Shown: one piece after another, positions 57,855 through 64,000 of the stretch
Numbering within the stretch: position 1 is the stretch's first letter
Layout: each line of letters opens with the position of its first letter
Origin: Okeania sp. KiyG1
GTDB lineage: Bacteria; Cyanobacteriota; Cyanobacteriia; Cyanobacteriales; Microcoleaceae
Assembly: GCF_014132355.1 (NCBI RefSeq)
Contig: NZ_BLZO01000082.1
Coordinates: 1-64,000, forward strand
Reading direction: 5' to 3'
DNA: 64,000 nucleotides
The notes under the pieces: generated by a model
What the model was told of the DNA's origin: nothing
What the model saw: only the letters and a program-made list of their open reading frames with translations
Databases searched by the model: none
Translations under genes and position numbers: made by a program

Positions 57855-59426
57855 CCCTTTTCTCTTTTCTCCTTTTCCCCTTTTCCCTCTTTTTCTTTTC
57901 TCTTTTCCCTCCCGCGAAACGGGGAAATTTTTTTTCAGAGTGGGAGAAGTTGTTGCCAGAAAAGGATTTTGCTACAGATGTAGGGATGATTAATCTGCAT
58001 TCTGTGAAGCTCAAAAAATTAAGTCGGGCGGGAAGGAATTTCCCCTTGCATTCCTAAAAAAATCATAGTAGTATGTAATTATTGGGCGTTACTCGCCCCT
58101 ACGCATGACTTTTTATTCAACGCAAAAACAGCATATCACCACTGAATATATTATAGAAGAGATACTCACACTATCAAAACACCAGAAAAATCATCATTCT
58201 CTGAAGCACAGAAAAGATGTACCTACAGGAAAAATTTTCGGTAGTCCTGCAGTGGGTAATGGAAAGACATTTATAAATGCTCAAACGACTGTCAGATATT
58301 ACTTTTAACTTTTAACTTCTTGCTTTTGACTTGCAATCTGGCACGGGAGCAAGATGCTCCCACTGTTTTTGTCACAAAAATAATCACAATGCACGACCAT
58401 TAGACCACGGAAAAATTTTCACTCCATCAAACACATCAATATATTTAGTCATGTAGAAGCGATGTAGCTACCGCACTTGCTCCGCCAACACTATATTTAC
58501 AAACAAACATCATCATTTTGTGAAGCTCAAAAAATCAGCAAGGATTTTCCCCTTGCATAGCCAAAAGAATCGTGATAGAATTTAATTATTGGGAGTCGCT
58601 CGCCCCTACGCATGACTTTTTATTCAACGCAAAAAAATATTTCGCCACTGAATACATATAGAAGAGATACTCACACCATCAAAGCACAGAAAAATCATCA
58701 TTCTGTGAAGCACCAATCAAAAAAACAGTGACAACAGCGAAAAATTTTCACCCCATCAACACATCAATATATTTACTCATAGCGATGTAGCTACCGCACT
58801 TGCTTCGCCAACGCTATATTTACAAACCAAAATCATCATTTTATGAAGCTCAAAAAATCAGCAAGGATTTTCCCCTTGCATAGCCAAAAGAATCGTGATA
58901 GAATTTAATTATTGGGAGTCGCTCGCCCCTACGCATGACTTTTTATTCAACGCAAAAAGAACATTTCGCCACTGAATACATATAGAAGAGATACTCAGAC
59001 ATCAAAACAGAGAAAAATCATCATTCTCTGAAGCAAACTTAGAACAGAAGTGGCTACACCGAAAAATTTTCGGCAGTCCTGCGGAGCATTATTTCAGTTA
59101 TCAGTTATCAGTTATCAGTTCAGTACCTCTGCAATAAAGGGGAGACTTTAGACCTAAATTTTTCGGTAATGGTATACGGGAAAAAGGAATATCTGGCACG
59201 GGAGCAAGATGCTCCCACTGTTTTTTTTCTACTGACTCCTCCGTCATTATTGATAGCACTATGCATTAAGGTTAGGACAGCTAAGAAACTTCAAAACATT
59301 GCAGTTAAAAGTTTTGAATCTAGCTGATAGCTGATAGCTAAATGCTGAATGCTTATAGCTATATAATTATTCAACCAGACTTGATATTGCTTCTTCCTTC
59401 TTCCTTCTTCCTTCTTCCTTCTGCAA
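57855..59426. repeat. Repeat cluster with TGAAGCTC and TTATTCAACGC modules
   Basis: Three related units (about 57997-58320, 58508-58840, 58845-59050) contain GTGAAGCTCAAAAAAT, CCCCTTGCAT, a TCGCCCCTACGCATGACTTT box, TTTTTATTCAACGCAAAAA, AGAAGAGATACTCACA and AAAAATCATCATTCT. The last two have a period of about 337 bp. Short repeats (GATGTAGCTACCGCACTTGC) also occur. A GAGACTTTAGACC...TTTTTCGGTAA sequence at 59142-59166 matches an element left end with TTAC. No gene is seen. Confidence 0.7.
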
Positions 59427-61052
59427 ATGACCAAAAACATCAATCAAAAACTAATAATTTTTCTAGCATTCCTACTACTATCATTTTTCCTCAGATTCTG
59501 GACATTATTTGTATCAGTATTAGACAAAGACGAAAGCATCTATATATTAGGAGCAGATAGTCTATTAAACGGCAACCTCCCTTATATAGAAATTTGGGAT
59601 AACAAACCTCCAGGTATTTTTATATTATTTTCCCTAACAATGCTAATTTTAGGAAAATCAATAGTATCAATCAGAATCTTATCCATTATCGCCACAACTT
59701 TTACCAGTTATTTTTTATATAGCATTGGTGTAATTATTGATAAAAAACAAGGAGAAAAAATTGGATTATTAGCAGGAGCATTATATGCCATTTTTTCCCT
59801 ACATAATGATGGTGCTGCTGCGAATGCAGAAATTTTGTTTGCTCCTTTAGTGACTGGAGCATTTTTATTATTGTTTCAGAATAGGAAACTGTCAAATATT
59901 AAAGTCTTTTGGATCGGTCTAATTTTAGGGATAGGAATGCAAATCAAATATTTGGTAGTTATGGATGTTTTGGGATTAATTTTATTGGGAAGTTTATTTT
60001 GGAAGGAAGAAGGAAGAAGGAAGAAGGAAGAAGCAGAAAGTAGGAAGGAAAAAATAAACCTTCAAAACAATTTTCAGACTATAGACATATTCAAAAATCT
60101 TTCCTTTTCTCTATTTAAGTTTTACATAATTTTAGGTACAGGGTTAATTTTACCTGCCGTTATCATCGCAGTTATTTATCAATTTTCAGGTTATTTTGAT
60201 GAATATATTTATGCGACTCTCACTGCTAATAGTAAATATGTAGCAATGCTCAATTTTTCTTGGTCAGACCTTTTGAGTAGACTCAGGAAACAGGTATTAG
60301 GAAATATTTTATTGTGGTTATGTTTGTTTTGGAGTCCGGTTTATTTGTTTGTCTTTGCTAGAGGTAAATTAAAACAAGAACGAAATTTAATCTATTTATT
60401 TGTGTGGTTGAGTTGTGCTTTTTTAGCAGTTTTATTATCAAAGCGATTTTATAATCATTACTTTTTACAATTATTACCTCCTTTATGTCTAATTAGTAGC
60501 TATGTAATTATTAAATCTGTTCATTTACCTCAGCCAAAATATCAAGATAATAATTTATATGAAGAAGCAAAAAAAACGAAAAAAACTGTTAGGTTCGATT
60601 CCCGAAGATTTTATATTGACTTCCCTTCTGCTTTGCCAAAAATACTTCTATTTCTAGTCTTAATATATCCTTTTACCCAAGCAGGTTATAACAAATTAAG
60701 TAAAAATCTAGAATTTATCTATTATCGATATATTAAAAAGATAGATACATGGGATGATAGAGAAGCTTTGATTGCTAAATATCTACAGCAAAGAATTAGA
60801 TCGACAGATTATATATATGTCGTCAATTATGAACCAATAATTTATTACCTAGTTCCCACAAAAATCCCAACAAAATATGCTTTTTCTAGCCATTTAACAG
60901 CCATGTCTCAAATTTTGCCTACAGATGCTCTGCAAGAATTAGATAAAATTATGGCGAAAAATCCCAGTTATATATTACTAGCAGAAAAAGATAATATTAG
61001 TCCAGAATATAGAAATCATCTCAATCAATATTTAGAAAAAAATACTTTCTAG
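59427..61052 (+). CDS. ArnT/PMT-type (GT39/GT83-like) membrane glycosyltransferase
   Basis: The 541-residue protein has about ten membrane spans. The first periplasmic loop has the catalytic-type Asp (SVLDKDESIYILGADSLL) and LPYIEIWDNKPPGIFILF, the hallmark of lipid-linked-sugar-using transferases. A soluble C-terminal part follows the last span. A charged insert at residues 192-206 (EEGRRKKEEAESRKEK) is encoded by a GGAAGAA tract identical to intergenic tracts, so a repeat has entered a loop without breaking the frame. The acceptor is unknown. Confidence 0.88.
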   Translation: MTKNINQKLIIFLAFLLLSFFLRFWTLFVSVLDKDESIYILGADSLLNGNLPYIEIWDNKPPGIFILFSLTMLILGKSIVSIRILSIIATTFTSYFLYSIGVIIDKKQGEKIGLLAGALYAIFSLHNDGAAANAEILFAPLVTGAFLLLFQNRKLSNIKVFWIGLILGIGMQIKYLVVMDVLGLILLGSLFWKEEGRRKKEEAESRKEKINLQNNFQTIDIFKNLSFSLFKFYIILGTGLILPAVIIAVIYQFSGYFDEYIYATLTANSKYVAMLNFSWSDLLSRLRKQVLGNILLWLCLFWSPVYLFVFARGKLKQERNLIYLFVWLSCAFLAVLLSKRFYNHYFLQLLPPLCLISSYVIIKSVHLPQPKYQDNNLYEEAKKTKKTVRFDSRRFYIDFPSALPKILLFLVLIYPFTQAGYNKLSKNLEFIYYRYIKKIDTWDDREALIAKYLQQRIRSTDYIYVVNYEPIIYYLVPTKIPTKYAFSSHLTAMSQILPTDALQELDKIMAKNPSYILLAEKDNISPEYRNHLNQYLEKNTF

Positions 61053-61085
61053 AAACCACAATTCAAAATGTTAGATTATATCGAC

Positions 61086-61204
61086 GAGTGCATCTCAATT
61101 TTGAATAAAGCCAAAAAATTATCGCTTTTAGGGATTTTAGGGAACAGGGAATAGGGAATATATAGGGAAAAAAGTATTTCTGCAAATAAATATGAGATGC
61201 ACCC
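61086..61204. mobile_element. Miniature element, GGGTGCATCTCA family, copy 3
   Basis: Ends GAGTGCATCTCA and TGAGATGCACCC; interior as in copies at 9050 and 42081, with a different GGGAATA tract. Confidence 0.82.
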
Positions 61205-61222
61205 ATATCGACATATAATAAC

Positions 61223-61542
61223 TAGACATCTTCAGAAAAGAGGAAGTAGGAGGGAATAATTAATAATTAGAGGTCTAATGATTTCTGTACGATAATTAGG
61301 ATTTGCTGATTAAATCTCAAAGTATTGACTGATATTGGTAAGTGCCTTTTTCAGTTCTGAAAAAGGCACTTATTTTTTGGCTATTGTTGTCTCAAAATGG
61401 TAAAGTTTTGACCCTGAAAATGCCGAAAATTTGACCGTAGCAGATAGTTTAAACTGTTCCCTTTTCCCTGTTCCCTTCGTTCACTAACAGACTTTTTCAG
61501 CAAACCCTAATTAATTTTATTTTTGATTATTGAAGATGTCTA
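61223..61542. mobile_element. TAGACATCTCC-family element carrying a nested second element
   Basis: Termini TAGACATCTTC and GAAGATGTCTA. The interior is split between GATAATT and AATTTTATTTTTGATTATT by the element at 61294-61512; elsewhere these two parts are joined (12570, 61665). Confidence 0.82.
61294..61512. mobile_element. AATTAGGGTTTGCTGA-family element, copy 2, nested
   Basis: Ends AATTAGGATTTGCTGA and TCAGCAAACCCTAATT; shares the GTAAGTGCCTTTTT/AAAAAGGCACTT hairpin with the copy at 10396. Nested inside the element 61223-61542, so it moved later. Confidence 0.8.
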
Positions 61543-61603
61543 TTGAACAAAAAAGGAATTCAGAAATCAAGAAATAGAATGTAAACTAAAAAAAGGAAAA
61601 TAA

Positions 61604-61701
61604 TAGACATCTCCAGAAAAGAGGCAGTAGGCAGTAGGCGAGAAATAATTGATAATTTATGTCCGATAATTGATTTTATTTTTGATTATTGGATATATCT
61701 A
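61604..61701. mobile_element. Miniature element, TAGACATCTCC family, additional copy
   Basis: Left terminus TAGACATCTCC; right terminus decayed (GGATATATCTA). Interior AATTGATAATTTATG and GATTTTATTTTTGATTATT as in other copies. Confidence 0.78.
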
Positions 61702-61743
61702 TTGAACAAAAAAAGAATTCAGAAATCAAGAAATGGAATATAA

Positions 61744-61875
61744 TATCATGTCCGAAGGCAATCGTTTGTGTAAATTTAAGGATGAATATCTACAGGAAAT
61801 TTAAGTTTTTTTCTTGCTCAATAGCCTTCTTCCTTCTTCCCTGTTCCTTTCTTCTCCCTTCTTCCGGACATGATA
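61744..61875. mobile_element. Miniature element, TATCATGTCCGG family, copy 2
   Basis: Termini TATCATGTCCG and CCGGACATGATA bound 132 bp with a CTTCTTCC tract; same family as 40625-40796. Confidence 0.78.
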
Positions 61876-61992
61876 TAAACTAAAAAAAGGAAAATAATAA
61901 GAAAAATTAAAATCTCTATTCAAAATCCCATCAATCGTGGTAAACAAACAAAAATCCCGAACCGACTATTGCGGTTAAAAAAATCATTTTTT

Positions 61993-63507
61993 ATGACAAC
62001 AGAAACCGAAAAATACATCCTAGCTCTTGACCTGGGTACAACAGGCAACCGAGCAATATTATTCAACTATCAAGGCGCTAGTATCGGTCAAGCTTACAAA
62101 GAACTTACTCAATATTACCCTCATCCCGGTTGGTTAGAACACGACCCAGAAGAAATATGGGAAGACACTTATGCCATGATGGAGAAAGTGTTCCGAAATA
62201 CTAATATTTCCCCCTCAAATGTAGAAGCTATCGGTTTAACAGTACAACGAGAAACCTGTCTCCTGTGGGACAAAACCACAGGTAAACCCCTCCACAAAGC
62301 AATAGTTTGGCAAGACCGTCGCACTGCATCCATGATTCGAGAGTTAGTAGCAAAAGGCAAAGCAGAAAAAATTCAAAACTGTACCGGATTAGTTTTAGAT
62401 GCTTACTTCTCAGCAACAAAACTATCCTGGATGCTGGAGTGGGTAAAGCGAGAACAACCCAATATTAATCTCAGTAACGTATTGGCAGGTACTATCGATA
62501 CTTGGATTTTGTGGAAACTAACTGGTGGACAAATTCACGCCACCGACCATAGTAACGCCAGTCGCACAATGTTAATGAATATTGAATCCCTAAATTGGGA
62601 TAGAGAATTATTAGACTTGTTTCAAATACCTAGAGAAATAATGCCGGAAATTAAACCAAGTTTCAGCATATTCGGCAAAACAAAAGCAGACTTATTAGGA
62701 GTATCAATTCCCATAGCTACAATTTTAGGAGACCAACAAGCCGCCTTATTTGCCCATGGTTGCGATCGCCCCGGAATGTTAAAATGCACTTACGGTACAG
62801 GTAGTTTTTTAATTGCTAATACTGGAGATAGTCTTACTAAATCTCAAAATCAACTATTATCAACTATTGGATGGACTCAACAAATAAACGGTAATTTGAA
62901 AACAGCTTACGCTCTAGAGGGAGCAATGTTTACCACAGGAGCTTGTATTCAGTGGTTACGAGATGGGTTGAAACTCATAGACTCCGCAGCAGAAACTGAA
63001 CATCTGGCAATGCAAGTCGAAGATACTAACGGTGTTTATTTTGTACCTGCTTTAAGTGGTCTCGGTGCACCTCATTGGGATATGAATGCTCGCGGTGCTT
63101 TTCTCGGAATTACTGGAGGTGTGAAGCGAGAAAACATGGTTAGAGCAGTTTTAGAGTCAATTGCTTTTCAAGTCAAAGAAGTTGTGGATGCTCTGAATAA
63201 AGATAGCGGAACTCTAATGACGAATCTAAAAGTTGATGGTGGAGGTTCGCAAAATAATTTTTTAATGCAATTTCAGGCAGACTTGTTGGGTATTCCTGTT
63301 GAACGACCTGCGTTTATTGATGCGACTGCTCAAGGAGCTGCTGTTGCTGCTGGTTTGACAGTAGGTTTATGGGATGACTATCACAAATTGGTGAATAATA
63401 GTATAGTTGGGCAGGTGTTTGAACCCGGTGAAAATGCTGCAAAAGTACAAAAAAGTTTTATAGTTTGGCAAAAAGCTGTTAGTAGGGCAAAAAATTGGAT
63501 GGAATAA
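61993..63507 (+). CDS. glpK: Glycerol kinase
   Basis: GlpK phosphorylates glycerol to glycerol-3-phosphate, feeding lipid synthesis. I choose ATG 61993 (MTTETEKYILALDLGTTGNR); an in-frame TTG at 61969 is less likely. The 504-residue length is typical. FGGY motifs: LALDLGTTGNRAILF, PHPGWLEHDPEEIW, WQDRRTASM, the ATPase loop GDQQAALFAHGC, KCTYGTGSFLIANTG, and the signature GLGAPHWDMNARGAFLGITG followed by VDGGGSQNNFLMQFQADLLG, cited here in parts. Stands alone. Confidence 0.97.
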   Translation: MTTETEKYILALDLGTTGNRAILFNYQGASIGQAYKELTQYYPHPGWLEHDPEEIWEDTYAMMEKVFRNTNISPSNVEAIGLTVQRETCLLWDKTTGKPLHKAIVWQDRRTASMIRELVAKGKAEKIQNCTGLVLDAYFSATKLSWMLEWVKREQPNINLSNVLAGTIDTWILWKLTGGQIHATDHSNASRTMLMNIESLNWDRELLDLFQIPREIMPEIKPSFSIFGKTKADLLGVSIPIATILGDQQAALFAHGCDRPGMLKCTYGTGSFLIANTGDSLTKSQNQLLSTIGWTQQINGNLKTAYALEGAMFTTGACIQWLRDGLKLIDSAAETEHLAMQVEDTNGVYFVPALSGLGAPHWDMNARGAFLGITGGVKRENMVRAVLESIAFQVKEVVDALNKDSGTLMTNLKVDGGGSQNNFLMQFQADLLGIPVERPAFIDATAQGAAVAAGLTVGLWDDYHKLVNNSIVGQVFEPGENAAKVQKSFIVWQKAVSRAKNWME

Positions 63508-64000
63508 TTTTTTATCGTTCAAATGTTTGTCAAAGATAATATCATGTCTGGTAGTATCAGTTCTCGAATATTTTGAACAGTCAAATCGTATTTATTCGCA
63601 ATAGTCGTTATCGGTCTTTTATATCAAATTCGGTAGTACCAGTATAATTCAAGACCGTAGGGATTTGGTCTCCAAACCCTCTACAAACTGGGAATTTTCC
63701 AATATTGATGGTAGAACATTATTCTCCTCCGGTAGTACCAGTATAATTCAAGACCGTAGGGGTTTGGTCTCCAAACCCTTTACAAACTGGGAATTTTTCA
63801 ATATTGATGGTAGAACCTTATTCTCCACTCGCAAGCGGATTTGATATTACCTAAAAATAATCTAATAATTTTATTTTGAAGTTATTAATTATTGCTCTGC
63901 TGATTAAATATAAAAGCACTGACAAATGAATAATTCAGCTTTTAAAGGAGTGAAAAAAGTGCCTAGTATTCTGTTGAAAACACTCAAAAACTTAGCATAA
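63508..64000. repeat. End of window: 99-bp duplicate inside an ATATCAAATTCGG element
   Basis: Two copies of a 99-bp unit (CGGTAGTACCAGTATAATTC at 63631 and 63730) lie between ATATCAAATTCGG (63621) and CGGATTTGATAT (63837-63848), the termini of the family seen at 51628. A single TATCATGTCTGG end is at 63541. A 16-codon frame at 63952 with AAAGGAG before GTG is too short to call. Confidence 0.65.

Noticed and set aside
60590..60606. tRNA T-arm-like GGTTCGATTCCC
   Set aside because: It is inside the glycosyltransferase coding frame with no cloverleaf.
63952..64000. Start of a gene at the window end (AAAGGAG before GTG)
   Set aside because: The frame closes after 16 codons.

Overview
The window is chromosomal DNA of a cyanobacterium. 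It carries beta-carboxysome genes (ccmM, ccmN, ccmO), a phycobilisome core subunit (apcF), type I glutamine synthetase behind an NtcA-type promoter, and scattered HIP1 octamers (GCGATCGC). The low GC, long repeat-filled intergenic spaces, many miniature elements and many decayed genes suggest a large filamentous marine type (the Trichodesmium, Okeania or Moorea kind of genome). That placement is inference.

Layout. 1-5.7 kb: carboxysome locus, with the end of ccmM (three Rubisco-small-subunit-like modules), ccmN with a linker expanded by ten 26-residue repeats, a tnpB insertion, then ccmO. 6.1-9 kb: a Tat-exported PhoX phosphatase with a four-repeat Pho box. 9-15.7 kb: a proline-rich secreted protein, a frame-disrupted TVP38/DedA-like gene, gatB, and a PEP-CTERM gene split by a 258-bp IS200/IS605-type element. 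16.4-24.9 kb: a candidate undescribed system made of a coiled-coil protein, an 1166-residue protein with one membrane span and a C-terminal OmpA domain, a Rab/Ras-like GTPase and, beyond a tnpB insertion, a PAS histidine kinase. 24.9-26.2 kb: 334-bp tandem array. 26.4-29.8 kb: redoxin, decayed glycoside-hydrolase-like gene, DUF697-type GTPase. 29.96-33.2 kb: tandem array of about 20 units of 119-159 bp.

33.6-40.6 kb: a decayed three-repeat protein gene, a second DUF697-type GTPase, an AAA ATPase with one frameshift, a run of small one-span membrane proteins (three share an LPxxVRxEF/WL motif), a STAND-NTPase remnant and a multi-span membrane protein. 41-45.6 kb: tlyA, apcF, glnA with terminator. 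46-51.2 kb: two methyltransferases flanking a 12-unit 86-bp array of hairpin-forming repeats, a broken tnpB element, a YbjN-domain protein. 51.3-54.7 kb: a second 258-bp element, an SGNH-like protein, an FkbM methyltransferase. 55-57.9 kb: a Ser/Thr kinase-FGE fusion inactivated by a stop codon and a precise 137-bp MITE. 59.4-63.5 kb: ArnT/PMT-type glycosyltransferase and glycerol kinase.

Two things stand out. First, mobile DNA: at least seven miniature-element families, one nested in another, and IS200/IS605-type elements whose ends obey TTAC/TCAA rules. Second, a possible membrane-tethered small-GTPase system at 16.4-24.9 kb. Several genes are broken by one-base changes in A or T runs, so sequencing or assembly error must be excluded before calling them all pseudogenes.
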